Assembly (NCBI GenBank): GCA_018263175.1 | Contig: JADFDB010000004.1 | Location: 1 to 44,393, forward strand | DNA from: Spirochaetota bacterium | Lineage (GTDB): Bacteria; Spirochaetota; UBA4802; UBA5368 | Reading direction: 5' to 3' | DNA length: 44,393 nt | Shown: positions 16,281-24,980 of the stretch, piece by piece | Layout: each line of letters opens with the position of its first letter | Numbering within the stretch: the first letter of the stretch is position 1 | Made by a program: the position numbers and the translations under genes | The notes under the pieces: generated by a model | Databases searched by the model: none | What the model saw: the letters and a program-made list of their open reading frames with translations, nothing else | What the model was told of the DNA's origin: nothing

Positions 16281-17117
16281 TCAGTGTACTATTTTTTCGA
16301 TGAGGCCGGACGAATAATCGCGCTTGATGTGGCGCCGCCGCAGGCAGTAGTTGTTGCGGGTTATAACATTGGAGCCGTAATCCGTGGAAAAGACGCGCTC
16401 GTAGCCGGCATGTCTGCACATCTGGACGAGCGCCAGATTGTAACGGCCATAGGGAAAGGCGAAATAACGGATCTTTCTGTTCAGATGGAGTTCGATGATC
16501 CTTTTCGAGAGATAGATTTCGTCGAAGAGTTTTTTTCTGGATTCCGGGCCGTTCCTGTCGTACAGGCGGAGCAGGTCGGCATGGCTGATGCTATGGCTCT
16601 CGACGGCGATGCCGCCGGCGTCCAGCTCGCGGAGCCGCTGCCAGGTGATGCTCTTCTCGGCGCGCGAGTATACGTTGTCGGTGTAGACGAAAAGCGTTAT
16701 CGGATAATTGAATTCGCGGCTGAGCGGAAGGAGCTTCGTGTACATGGACAGAAAGCCGTCATCGAAGCTGATGGCGACGGTCCTTCCGCCGAGGGAGCCT
16801 GAAGTGCCGAGCCTGTCCACGAACTCCGGAAGGCCTATCACCCGGATATCCGCGTCTTTTAAAAGCGCGAAATGGCTCCTGAGGATCTCGAGGTCGAGGG
16901 AGAAGGGGCCCTTGCCGTCGATATTGTGGTACAGCAGAATCGGGACCGAGTTACGACGGTCTGTTTCCTCTTCCTGCCGGACCTCCCACCCCGCATCGCC
17001 CTGTACGGGCGGCCTGAACGCGGCAGAGCGCCAGAAGAGCAGCAGATAGACGGCCGCGCCAGTTATGAGGAAAATCGCGGCAAGCACGGGGATGTTATTT
17101 TTGTAAACCTGTTTCAC
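16281..17117 (-). CDS. Membrane-anchored polysaccharide deacetylase
   Basis: 278 residues from the GTG at 17117, preferred over the ATG at 17183 because GGAG lies five bases upstream and a signal anchor follows directly (NNIPVLAAIFLITGAAVYLLLFW). NodB-homology motifs: ILLYHNID, AISFDDGF (catalytic Asp and metal Asp), SHSISHADL (metal histidines) and FAFPYGRY. The family removes N-acetyl or O-acetyl groups from extracellular glycans such as peptidoglycan or exopolysaccharide. It is divergent from dapF with a 164-base shared promoter region. The 136 bases to the J-domain gene hold nothing recognisable. Confidence 0.9.
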   Translation of the reverse strand: MKQVYKNNIPVLAAIFLITGAAVYLLLFWRSAAFRPPVQGDAGWEVRQEEETDRRNSVPILLYHNIDGKGPFSLDLEILRSHFALLKDADIRVIGLPEFVDRLGTSGSLGGRTVAISFDDGFLSMYTKLLPLSREFNYPITLFVYTDNVYSRAEKSITWQRLRELDAGGIAVESHSISHADLLRLYDRNGPESRKKLFDEIYLSKRIIELHLNRKIRYFAFPYGRYNLALVQMCRHAGYERVFSTDYGSNVITRNNYCLRRRHIKRDYSSGLIEKIVH

Positions 17118-17217
17118 TCGCGCTCCAGGGAGGTGATGTTTAGGCACCACGGTACTACTATCGTACGAAACCGCCTGAATCAACCCTAAAATTGGGCTTC
17201 GTTTCCATAAAGAATTC

Positions 17218-17244
17218 TTGACAGACGGAGGCCGATGGCATACT
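17218..17244 (+). promoter_or_regulatory. Promoter of dapF
   Basis: A perfect -35 TTGACA (17218-17223) is followed after 15 bases by CATACT (17239-17244). The dapF ATG lies about 30 bases beyond the predicted start, preceded by GGGGAG. Confidence 0.45.
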
Positions 17245-17281
17245 CCAATAGCAGCAATTTCATCGGGGAGACTGCGGCGGC

Positions 17282-18121
17282 ATGATTAAATTCACAAAGA
17301 TGCACGGGATCGGAAACGATTACCTGTATATCGACGCGAGAAGCACGGCGGTGCGCCATCCGGAAAAACTCGCCGTGGCCATGAGCGACCGGCATTTCGG
17401 CGCGGGCTCGGACGGGATCATCCTCATTCTCGAATCGGATACGGCGGACTTCAGGATGCGCATGTTCAACTCCGACGGCAGCGAGGCCGAAATGTGCGGC
17501 AACGGCATACGCTGTTTCGCAAAATACGTTTACGATCACGGATTGATAAAGAACAAAAGCATAGCGGTCGAGACACTCGCCGGCATCAAACAGCTCGACA
17601 TGCAGGTGAAGAACAAAAAGGTCGAAACGGTCCGTGTCGACATGGGCGAACCGATCCTTCAGCGCGAGCGCATCCCGATGACCGGGAAGCCCGGCATGGT
17701 CATCGGCGAGGCCCTGATGCTCGAGGACGGGGTGCGGTTCGAGATAACCGCGCTGTCGATGGGGAACCCCCATGCCGTGATCTACGTTGAGGACGTTGAA
17801 AATTTCCCGGTCGAGAAATACGGAACGATGATAGAGAACCACGATCTCTTCCCCAACCGCACCAACGTGGAGTTCGTCCAGATACTTAACGAGGACGAGG
17901 TAATTCAGCGGACGTGGGAGCGCGGTTCGGGGGAAACCCTCGCGTGCGGTACGGGCGCCTCGGCGGTGACGGTTGCCGGTGTGCTGACACGGCGGACGGC
18001 GCGGTCGATACTTGTTCATCTCAATGGGGGAGACCTGCGAACGGAATGGAGGGAGGACGACAACCACGTTTTCCTGACCGGGCCGGCGGTCGAGGTCTAT
18101 CAGGGGACCTGGCCCGAGTAG
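17282..18121 (+). CDS. dapF: Diaminopimelate epimerase
   Basis: 279 residues, the usual length. It interconverts LL- and meso-diaminopimelate for peptidoglycan and lysine. The cofactor-free two-base mechanism uses two cysteines, both visible: MCGNGIRC near residue 72 and LACGTGASA near residue 223. MHGIGNDYLYID at the N-terminus and GNPHAV are also conserved. The 3' end overlaps the convergent GerMN gene by 22 bases. Together with dapL at 36686 it indicates the aminotransferase branch of lysine biosynthesis. Confidence 0.97.
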   Translation: MIKFTKMHGIGNDYLYIDARSTAVRHPEKLAVAMSDRHFGAGSDGIILILESDTADFRMRMFNSDGSEAEMCGNGIRCFAKYVYDHGLIKNKSIAVETLAGIKQLDMQVKNKKVETVRVDMGEPILQRERIPMTGKPGMVIGEALMLEDGVRFEITALSMGNPHAVIYVEDVENFPVEKYGTMIENHDLFPNRTNVEFVQILNEDEVIQRTWERGSGETLACGTGASAVTVAGVLTRRTARSILVHLNGGDLRTEWREDDNHVFLTGPAVEVYQGTWPE

Positions 18122-18759
18122 CCCCGGTCGGCCGCAGGTACCCCGGCGACTTCCCACAGCCGTTTAAGCGGTACGCCCTTTTCGAGCAGAACGACCCGCT
18201 TAATGGACGGAATGTTCTCGACGATGCTTTTCTCGAGCGCCGTTCTGAAATTTTCCTCCGATCCGGGGATGACGGCGGTATTGTCCCTGAGCACCGCGAG
18301 TCCGGCGTCAATATAACAGGTATCCCCCTTCAGCCAGACCGTCCGCACGTAGGTGTCGACGGGCACCGCTCCCGAGGTGTTCTCGTAGATCGATCCTTTC
18401 GCCACCATCCCGAAAAGCAGCCCCGCGAACCGGTCCGTGTCCTCGGGCACATCGATTTTTCGCGTCTCTTTCAGAAGGCTTTTGCCGTCGTTCGCGGGAA
18501 CATAAATTGCGCGGCGTTCCCGCAGATCGAGTTTCGGAAGCGCGGGAAAAATATCGAATATGTTTTTGTCGGCGTGATAGCAGAACACCATATAGTCGAA
18601 AATGAGCAAAAGCGAAATGGAAAGCACGAGGAAGCGGTTCCGCCTCAACGGATCGCCGTCCAGGAGGCGCTTGTATTCCATCGCCCGGTTGGTAGAGACG
18701 ACGGCAAAAGCCCTCATTTGCGATAAGCGTGTTTTTAGGCGATGTATAAGTTTTTTCAT
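18100..18759 (-). CDS. GerMN-domain membrane-anchored protein
   Basis: 219 residues. A cytoplasmic N-terminus of about 42 residues precedes one transmembrane helix (FLVLSISLLLIFDYMVFCYH). The outer part resembles a GerMN domain (RAIYVPANDGKSLLKETRKI, VRTVWLKGDTCYIDAG, with the late hydrophobic KRVVLLEKGVPL). GerMN proteins in non-sporulating bacteria usually sit beside cell-wall amidases, as here: the amidase gene ends 63 bases upstream. A role as envelope-associated partner or regulator of peptidoglycan hydrolysis is inference. It overlaps dapF at its 3' end. Confidence 0.7.
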   Translation of the reverse strand: MKKLIHRLKTRLSQMRAFAVVSTNRAMEYKRLLDGDPLRRNRFLVLSISLLLIFDYMVFCYHADKNIFDIFPALPKLDLRERRAIYVPANDGKSLLKETRKIDVPEDTDRFAGLLFGMVAKGSIYENTSGAVPVDTYVRTVWLKGDTCYIDAGLAVLRDNTAVIPGSEENFRTALEKSIVENIPSIKRVVLLEKGVPLKRLWEVAGVPAADRGYSGQVP

Positions 18760-18822
18760 GCAGCGGCGCCCGAATCCGTTTAATGGTGGGAGCAGGGTAG
18801 ACGCCCGGACCGGGCGATGTCA

Positions 18823-20010
18823 CTAATTTTTTATCATCCGGTTGTATTTTTTTATAAAGGAGACGAGTCCCTCCCCGATTCCCCGCGCCACCTTCTCCTG
18901 ATATGCGGCCTTCGTCAGGTGCTGCGCCTCGCGCGGGTTGGTGATATACCCGATCTCCGCGAGTGCGGCCGGCATCAGTGAGCCGCGAAGAACGAAGAAA
19001 TCGGCCTTTCGCACTCCGCGCGATTTGAATTCGCTTGTCGAGCGGTCGATCCCGGACTGTATGCATTCGGCGAGCAGGGCGCTCTCGCGCTGGATCTGGG
19101 CGGTCAGCATGAAGGCCTCCATGTGCTCGACGTCGTCGTAGCTTTTCCGGTGAGATTTTTCTTCCAGCACCACGACGTTGTTTTCGAGCGCTGCGGTGGC
19201 GCGCGCCTCGTCATTGGACGGGTTCTGGGAAAGGTAATAGGTCTCGAAGCCGGAAATGCGCGGCGAAATGGAGGCATTGACATGGACGCTGATGAACACG
19301 CCGTTCTCTTTTTCGCGGAGGTGGCTGTTGGCGATTTTGGTGCGTGTGGCCAGCTCGATGAATGTGTCCGAGCGCCGTGTGAGCACAATGCTGACGCCCT
19401 TGAGGTTTGACTTGAGGTAGCTCTCGAGCCTTCTGGCCACGCCCAGGGTGATCTTTTTTTCATGCAGCCCCTTCCTCCCGATGGCACCGGGGTCTTTGCC
19501 GCCGTGGCCGGCGTCGATGATGACGAAGCCGATCCTGTCCCGCGCCTCCGGAGCGCCGGCCTTTTCCGGCGGCGCGGCCTCATCGGCCGGGGGCGTCCGG
19601 CGCGGAGCCCGTTCCATCGCTGAAAACACGATGAGCCGATCCTTTCGCGTTACGGCCCCCTCCGGAAAGAAATCCCGCAGAAGATCCTCGGCGAAAGCCG
19701 CGGGGAAGAGAACGTCGCCCGCCCTGCGGAATACCGGACGCGGATATTTTTTAAGGGTGCCGCTGAACAGCGCGGCCGAGAGGCCCGCCTGGTAGACCGC
19801 GGTACGGGTCCCCCGATAGAACCTGCCGCGCTGCGTTATGATATCGAACGAGCTGTCGAGGCCGTCCACGCGGCCCAGGTCCGACAGCGCCACATAATCG
19901 GCCCCATCGATGGTCAGGACCGGGATCGCCCCGTTGTCCGCCGCGGCCTGGGAAAAGATGAATAGAAAAAACAGCGCGAGCGCACACCGGGATTTACCGC
20001 TCTTTTCCAA
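18823..20010 (-). CDS. N-acetylmuramoyl-L-alanine amidase (Amidase_3)
   Basis: 395 residues. The start is a TTG at 20010, supported by AAGGA six bases upstream; it overlaps pgsA by 17 bases. A signal peptide (ALALFFLFIFSQAAADNG) leads to an N-terminal domain of about 110 residues that may bind the wall, a linker, and a C-terminal zinc amidase with DAGHGGKDPGAIG, the metal glutamate in GLHEKKI, SVHVNAS and the catalytic glutamate in ALAEIGYITN. It cleaves the amide bond between MurNAc and L-Ala in the periplasm, usually for daughter-cell separation. It is transcribed with pgsA and GerMN. Confidence 0.93.
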   Translation of the reverse strand: MEKSGKSRCALALFFLFIFSQAAADNGAIPVLTIDGADYVALSDLGRVDGLDSSFDIITQRGRFYRGTRTAVYQAGLSAALFSGTLKKYPRPVFRRAGDVLFPAAFAEDLLRDFFPEGAVTRKDRLIVFSAMERAPRRTPPADEAAPPEKAGAPEARDRIGFVIIDAGHGGKDPGAIGRKGLHEKKITLGVARRLESYLKSNLKGVSIVLTRRSDTFIELATRTKIANSHLREKENGVFISVHVNASISPRISGFETYYLSQNPSNDEARATAALENNVVVLEEKSHRKSYDDVEHMEAFMLTAQIQRESALLAECIQSGIDRSTSEFKSRGVRKADFFVLRGSLMPAALAEIGYITNPREAQHLTKAAYQEKVARGIGEGLVSFIKKYNRMIKN

Positions 20011-20584
20011 AATAGATCCTTGAATAAATCTTCCAGTAGGCGAACGAGGAGATGAAGAGGAACACGAGCACCGCCGCGAGCGAAAGCGCCTGCAGGGTGA
20101 TCCCCCATACGGTGATTCCGGGTTCGAGGATGAAGATAAGTCCGGAGAGGACCATGAGTCCCACCATTATCTTGCCGTAGATGTTCGGGCGCACCTGGAT
20201 GTCCCTGCGTGAGAAGAGGAGGGCGCCGCCGATGACCGCATAGATGTCGCGCGCGAGGATGATGGCGAGCGCCCACGCGGGAAAGCCCTTGTATACGCAC
20301 AGGGCGATGCCGAGCGTGAGCACGGCGAGCTTGTCGGCGAGGGGGTCGATGAACTGGCCGAGCCGCGACACCTGGTTGAGCGTTCGGGCGAGGAATCCGT
20401 CGAAGAAATCCGTTGCCGCAAGGAAGATAAGAAGGGCGATGCCGTAGTAGCGGTATCCGGGGATGCCGTTGACTTTTTCGAGATGGAAGGTGACGGCGAT
20501 AAAGGGGACGAGCAATACCCGCGTCAGCGAGAGGAAATTGGAGATGGTAAAAACCCTGCCGGAAAAAAGCTCTCGTATCTTCAT
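19994..20584 (-). CDS. pgsA: CDP-diacylglycerol-glycerol-3-phosphate 3-phosphatidyltransferase
   Basis: 196 residues from the ATG at 20584, with AAGGA just upstream; the track start at 20692 is rejected. The CDP-alcohol phosphatidyltransferase signature D-x2-DG-x2-AR-x8-G-x3-D-x3-D is complete (DFFDGFLARTLNQ, then GQFIDPLADK). Several transmembrane helices follow. It makes phosphatidylglycerol-phosphate, the first step to phosphatidylglycerol and cardiolipin, in the inner membrane. It is the first gene of a minus-strand operon with the amidase and GerMN genes. Confidence 0.93.
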   Translation of the reverse strand: MKIRELFSGRVFTISNFLSLTRVLLVPFIAVTFHLEKVNGIPGYRYYGIALLIFLAATDFFDGFLARTLNQVSRLGQFIDPLADKLAVLTLGIALCVYKGFPAWALAIILARDIYAVIGGALLFSRRDIQVRPNIYGKIMVGLMVLSGLIFILEPGITVWGITLQALSLAAVLVFLFISSFAYWKIYSRIYFGKER

Positions 20585-20863
20585 CGTTCCTTCACTCGGC
20601 CTTTGCGGCGGCGCCGGGAAAACGCTTTCGTCGGCGATAAAGCCGCCGTCTCCGCCGCGCCCGGTGCCATGGATCCGCCGGGTGCTGTGCAACTATTTAT
20701 ACGATGAAGGCATTCAGTCAAGAGAATTTCCCGGCCTGAATAATAATGCTTGACGAATGCCGGAGGCTTATTTCAGATACTCCAGTATCTTACTGCCGCG
20801 CGGCTTTTCGTGACTACCTCGGTTGCTGGAGCGGCATGTACTCATTGATATTGCGGGACGGCG

Positions 20864-21901
20864 ATGCAGGACCAACCTCAATCACACGACGAAAGGGAAA
20901 AGGCCCGTTTCGATTTTACCTATTTCAGGCCGGTGGGCAGGATTGCGCTCATTTTCTTCGTGGGGCTTTCCTTCTACCTGTTCGTGTCCACGATCACGCT
21001 GTTGCTCCTCACCAAGCCCGACCGCGAGGTGAAGGTGCCGGACGTCGTCGGCAGACAGTTCGTCGACGTGGTAAACGGGCTGGTGCGCAAGGGGTTCAAG
21101 CCGGAGGTCAGGTTCCAGGAGGTCTATGACATCACGAACGGCACCGTCCTCGGCCAGTATCCTGAGGGGGGCGAGATCGTCTACGAGGGCGGGGCGCTGA
21201 AGCTTTTGGTCAGCAGAAGTGTGCTCTACGTGGACGTACCAAATCTCACCGGCATAGAGCTTCCGTTCGCCGTCAACAAGCTCAAGAACCTTCACAGCCA
21301 CAACCGGTCGGTGTCACTGGCCACCGGAGCGATAACCTACATACCCTCCGATAAAACGGCCGAAAACATAGTTCTGGACCAGAGTCCTAAGGCGGGAGAC
21401 CGCGTTACCCCCGACCGCCGCGTGAATATTCTCGTGTCGGCCGGCAAAATCGAGGGAGACCTGCTGATGCCCGACGTTGCCGGGCAGTCCGTCGACCTCT
21501 GTCTCGACCTGCTTCTTTCAAAGGGTCTGTCGGTCGAGGAAGAGGTTGTCGAAACGGGCCTGCCCGAACGAAGCGGCCTGGTCGAATCCCAGAGGCCGGA
21601 AAAGGGCGCCGCGGTCAAGCGCGGCGATGCGGTCAGGATCAAGGTGTCGTACTACAAGCCGGTGGAACAGATGTATCGCGCCTACGAGCGCGTTCAGTAC
21701 GAAGTGTCGAAGGGCGACGATCCCGGCCTGTATGAGGCCTATGTGGAAGATGACAGTCCGCGGCGCATAGTGTATTCGCGCATGATGCAGCCCGGGCAGA
21801 AGATGGATTTCGCGTTCCACCGGAACGGAAACGCGCGCGTCCTTATCGTGTATAATAAAAAGAACGTCAAAACACTGCGGTTCAATGCCGACGAGTTCTG
21901 A
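20864..21901 (+). CDS. PASTA-domain membrane protein without a kinase domain
   Basis: 345 residues. A short cytoplasmic tail precedes one transmembrane helix (IALIFFVGLSFYLFVSTITLLLL, about 26-48). Three PASTA modules follow, each starting with a V/P-rich phrase (VKVPDVVGRQ, VDVPNLTGIE, LLMPDVAGQS) and ending LLVSR, ILVSA or IKVSY. The C-terminal 90 residues are unique. PASTA modules bind peptidoglycan or lipid II; without a Ser/Thr kinase it is probably a wall-sensing or scaffold protein. PASTA-rpe adjacency is, from memory, common in spirochaetes. The stop overlaps the rpe start by 17 bases. Confidence 0.9.
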   Translation: MQDQPQSHDEREKARFDFTYFRPVGRIALIFFVGLSFYLFVSTITLLLLTKPDREVKVPDVVGRQFVDVVNGLVRKGFKPEVRFQEVYDITNGTVLGQYPEGGEIVYEGGALKLLVSRSVLYVDVPNLTGIELPFAVNKLKNLHSHNRSVSLATGAITYIPSDKTAENIVLDQSPKAGDRVTPDRRVNILVSAGKIEGDLLMPDVAGQSVDLCLDLLLSKGLSVEEEVVETGLPERSGLVESQRPEKGAAVKRGDAVRIKVSYYKPVEQMYRAYERVQYEVSKGDDPGLYEAYVEDDSPRRIVYSRMMQPGQKMDFAFHRNGNARVLIVYNKKNVKTLRFNADEF

Positions 21902-22574
21902 CAACGGCATTCTCCTCTCGCCTTCGATAATCGCCTCGGACCTCTCCACGATGGGGCGCGACGTCGCAGCCTTCGATCCCGCGGCCTTCGACCTCCTGCA
22001 CCTCGACGTGATGGACGGGAACTTCGTTCCCAACCTCACCTTCGGGCCGGGGTATATAAAGAGCCTCAAGGCGCACACCGCCATACCGTTCGACATACAC
22101 CTCATGATCGAGCGCCCGGAGCTCTCCCTGGAGAGCTACCTGGATCTGGCCCCCTGGTGCGTGACGATACACTATGAGTCGACAAGGTTCCCGTCGAGGC
22201 TGCTGCAGATCATCCGCCGCGCCGGTGTGCGCGCCGGCCTTTCGGTCAACCCGGCCACCCCGCTCGAGGCGATCCATGATCTCTGTTCCGAGTGCGACCT
22301 GGTTCTTGTCATGTCGGTGGACCCTGGATTTTACGGCCAGCCCTTCATGACCGCCGCGCTCGACCGTATCAGGCGCCTGCGCGAATATCTCGATGCGCTC
22401 CGGGGCGGCTCATCCACGCTCATTCAGGTGGACGGCGGTATATCGATGAAGAACATCGCATCGGTGGCGGGTGCGGGCGCGCGCATAATCGTGGCCGGGA
22501 ATGCCGTATTCGGCGCGGACGATCCGAACCGCGCGGCCCTGGATCTCAAACGGGCGGCGCGGAACGATCAATAA
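21885..22574 (+). CDS. rpe: Ribulose-phosphate 3-epimerase
   Basis: 229 residues. A TIM-barrel enzyme that interconverts ribulose-5-phosphate and xylulose-5-phosphate. Signatures: LSPSIIASDLSTMG, HLDVMDGNFVPNLTFGP, the metal-site pattern DIHLMIERP, MSVDPGFYGQPF, and the phosphate-binding IQVDGGISMKN and AGNAVFG. It starts inside the 3' end of the PASTA gene, so the two are translationally coupled. Confidence 0.96.
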   Translation: MPTSSDNGILLSPSIIASDLSTMGRDVAAFDPAAFDLLHLDVMDGNFVPNLTFGPGYIKSLKAHTAIPFDIHLMIERPELSLESYLDLAPWCVTIHYESTRFPSRLLQIIRRAGVRAGLSVNPATPLEAIHDLCSECDLVLVMSVDPGFYGQPFMTAALDRIRRLREYLDALRGGSSTLIQVDGGISMKNIASVAGAGARIIVAGNAVFGADDPNRAALDLKRAARNDQ

Positions 22575-22676
22575 TAAGCCGTGGGCAATAGCGGGCGGCC
22601 CTGCCGGTGAAACGCCGGAAAACCTTCGGCGAAGCGTCAATAATGTACGCTGCGCGGGCGGTCCGGTCATTTTGTA

Positions 22677-22704
22677 TTGACAAAAATCGGGCGGGGGAAA
22701 TAAT
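22677..22704 (+). promoter_or_regulatory. Promoter of the rpsP operon
   Basis: A perfect TTGACA (22677-22682), 16-base spacer, AATAAT (22699-22704). It lies about 30 bases before the AGGAGG and GTG start of rpsP, in the 160-base gap after rpe. It is the strongest plus-strand promoter seen. Confidence 0.65.
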
Positions 22705-22734
22705 CATCCCCTAATCTTCTCAGGAGGTAGCGGT

Positions 22735-22998
22735 GTGTCGGTAAAGATTCGGTTGCAGAGAGTTGGAACCAAGAAAAAGCCCTTTTACCGGGTGGTTGTG
22801 GTTGATGAGCGCAAGCGCAGGGACGGCGTGGCGATAGAAAACCTCGGGCAGTACCAGCCTGTTTCCGCTGGAAATCAGTTCGCAGTCGACGAGACCAGGG
22901 TCATCGACTGGTTAAAAAAAGGGGCACAGCCGACCGCGACGATCGCGAGGCTCTTGAAAAAAACCGGAGTGTGGCGGAAATTCAAGAGCGCGGAGTAA
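22735..22998 (+). CDS. rpsP: 30S ribosomal protein S16
   Basis: 87 residues from a GTG preceded by AGGAGG. The N-terminus VKIRLQRVGTKKKPFYRVVV and the middle GVAIENLGQYQP are diagnostic of bS16, needed for 30S assembly. It is the first gene of a housekeeping operon continuing to at least the AI-2E permease. Confidence 0.98.
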   Translation: MSVKIRLQRVGTKKKPFYRVVVVDERKRRDGVAIENLGQYQPVSAGNQFAVDETRVIDWLKKGAQPTATIARLLKKTGVWRKFKSAE

Positions 22999-23013
22999 AC
23001 CCTGGAGGCCGGA

Positions 23014-23250
23014 ATGAACTATAAGGACCTGGTGGAATACATGGTAAAGTCCCTGGTGGACCACCCCGGCGAGGTGCAGATCCGGGAGGTCGAAGGAGAG
23101 AAATCCACCATCCTCGAGCTCAAGGTCACCAAAGAGGACATTGGAAAGGTCATAGGGAAACACGGCCGCATTGCGCGGGCCATACGGACGATCATCAACG
23201 CTTCGGCCACCAAATCCGGGAAGAGGGTAGTGCTGGAAATACTTGATTGA
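23014..23250 (+). CDS. khpA: KH-domain RNA-binding protein KhpA
   Basis: 78 residues. A single KH domain with the GxxG loop in IGKVIGKHGRIARAIR. The family binds structured RNA and, in other bacteria, works with KhpB/Jag in ribosome biogenesis and cell-wall control. The start ATG follows GGAGG. Position between rpsP and rimM is the widely conserved one. Its TGA overlaps the TTG start of rimM. Confidence 0.95.
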   Translation: MNYKDLVEYMVKSLVDHPGEVQIREVEGEKSTILELKVTKEDIGKVIGKHGRIARAIRTIINASATKSGKRVVLEILD

Positions 23251-23771
23251 GCGATTCCCATATCAGAATAGCGAAGATCGCGGGTGCTCACGGGCTTAAA
23301 GGGCGCCTTAAAATTGCTCTTATATCCGACATCGTCGAGCGTTTTTCTCCGGGAAATCAGGTATATCTTGAAAAGGGACCGCTCCACACGGCGTACACCA
23401 TACGGGAGTTTCAGCCTGTCGACGGGAAAACGGCGCTGCTTTACCTGTCGGGTATCGATGACAGAGACGCGGCACTCGCCATGCGGGGGCTCGATCTCTT
23501 TATCACCCGCGAAGAGGCGGAGAGAACGAGGGATTTGCTGGACGAAGATTCCTTTTATTATTATGATATTATCGGGTGTGAGGTATACAGAAACGAGCGG
23601 CACTTCGGCCGGGTGATGGATGTCGTTTCCGGCGGCGCCGGCGAGCTGCTCGTAATTCTCGATTCCGACGGTCGCGAGCATCTTGTCCCGTTTGTCGGCG
23701 CGATGGTCGATACGAAGGGAATCAAATCGAGAAGGATCGATATCGATCCCGTGGAAGGGCTTCTGGACTGA
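23247..23771 (+). CDS. rimM: 16S rRNA processing protein RimM
   Basis: 174 residues from a TTG at 23247 that shares bases with the khpA stop (TTGA). It shows RimM features: RIAKIAGAHGLKGRLKI at the N-terminus, the second-domain FYYYDIIGCEVY and the PRC-barrel end HLVPFVGAMVDTKGI. It binds S19 in 30S head maturation. No ATG lies nearby, so the TTG with coupled translation is the best start. Confidence 0.95.
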   Translation: MSDSHIRIAKIAGAHGLKGRLKIALISDIVERFSPGNQVYLEKGPLHTAYTIREFQPVDGKTALLYLSGIDDRDAALAMRGLDLFITREEAERTRDLLDEDSFYYYDIIGCEVYRNERHFGRVMDVVSGGAGELLVILDSDGREHLVPFVGAMVDTKGIKSRRIDIDPVEGLLD

Positions 23772-23813
23772 CGGGATGCCTCGAAATTATGTGAGGATGA
23801 TGGCCGGTCGTCA

Positions 23814-24521
23814 GTGACAGCGGTAAAAATCATAACCCTTTTCCCCGAGTTTTTTAACAGCCCTCTCTCGACGGGGCTCCTGGGCAGGGCGATACAGACG
23901 GACCTTATACGCGTAGACGTGGTGGACCTGCGTGATTTTGCCGAAAACCGCTACCGCCAGTGCGATGATTATCCGTACGGCGGAGGAAGCGGCATGGTGT
24001 TGATGCCGGGCCCGCTTTTCCGGGCCATCTCGTCCGCCAGGGACGAGGATACGAGGGTGCTTCTTACCAGCGCCTCCGGAACGCTGCTCACGCAGGATCT
24101 CGTAAAGCGGCTCGCGTGTGAAAAAGAGCTCTGCATCGTCTGCGGGCATTACGAGGGCGTGGACCAGCGCGTCGTCGAACGGTTTGTGGATTATGAGATT
24201 TCCGTCGGCGACTACGTGCTCTCCGGCGGAGAGTATGCGGCCCTTGCGATCGTCGACGCGGTCGCGCGATATATACCGGGCTTTATGTCGAACAGCGAGT
24301 CGCTCGTCGAGGAGAGTTTTGAGGACGGCCTGCTGGAGTACCCGCACTATACGCGGCCGGCTGAGATCGATGGGCTCGCGGTGCCGGACGTGCTGCTGAG
24401 CGGTGATCACGCGAGAATACGGCTCTGGCGCCATGAACAGCGAATTGAGAAAACCAGAAGGCTCCGGCCCGATCTGTATAAACGATATTGTGAAAGCGAG
24501 GATAAAGGAGAAGAGCGATGA
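23814..24521 (+). CDS. trmD: tRNA (guanine37-N1)-methyltransferase
   Basis: 235 residues from the GTG at 23814. A SPOUT-class enzyme that methylates G37 in tRNAs reading CNN codons, preventing frameshifts. Motifs: [16 protein letters not shown], the knot phrases [12 protein letters not shown] and [15 protein letters not shown], and YPHYTRP. Order rimM-trmD-rplS is canonical. Its TGA overlaps the ATG of rplS (ATGA). Confidence 0.97.
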   Translation: MTAVKIITLFPEFFNSPLSTGLLGRAIQTDLIRVDVVDLRDFAENRYRQCDDYPYGGGSGMVLMPGPLFRAISSARDEDTRVLLTSASGTLLTQDLVKRLACEKELCIVCGHYEGVDQRVVERFVDYEISVGDYVLSGGEYAALAIVDAVARYIPGFMSNSESLVEESFEDGLLEYPHYTRPAEIDGLAVPDVLLSGDHARIRLWRHEQRIEKTRRLRPDLYKRYCESEDKGEER

Positions 24522-24949
24522 ATATACTGGAGTCCGTCAAAAAAGAAATCATGCCGCCTGAGCGTCCCCTGAACTTCGAGGTCGGGGACACCGTCAAAGT
24601 GCACTACAAGATCGTGGAGGGTAATCGCGAGCGCATTCAGGTGTTCGAGGGAATAGTCATCGCGATCAACAACAAGGGGGTCGGCAAGAGCTTCACCGTG
24701 CGCCGCATTTCCTACGACGTCGGCGTCGAGAGGGTTTTCCCGCTCTATTCGGCCCGCATCGCCAAGGTCGAACCCACCCGCAAGGGCAAGATCCGGCGTG
24801 CCAAGCTGTACTTCCTGCGCGAGCGAACCGGAAAATCGGCCAAACTCAAGGAGAAGCGCGTCGCCCGCGGGAAATCCGCAACGACCGTGGTGGAAGTGCC
24901 CGCCACTACCGAGGTCGCGCCTGAAACCAGGGAACCCGAAAACGCCTGA
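24518..24949 (+). CDS. rplS: 50S ribosomal protein L19
   Basis: 143 residues, longer than the usual 115 because of a tail of about 25 residues ([16 protein letters not shown]). The core [40 protein letters not shown] and [12 protein letters not shown] is typical of bL19 at the subunit interface. AAGGAG precedes the ATG. The extended tail overlaps the open frame of rnhB. Confidence 0.97.
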   Translation: MNILESVKKEIMPPERPLNFEVGDTVKVHYKIVEGNRERIQVFEGIVIAINNKGVGKSFTVRRISYDVGVERVFPLYSARIAKVEPTRKGKIRRAKLYFLRERTGKSAKLKEKRVARGKSATTVVEVPATTEVAPETREPENA

Positions 24950-24980
24950 TTCGTCCGACGGCTCTTCCCCGTCTTCCCGC

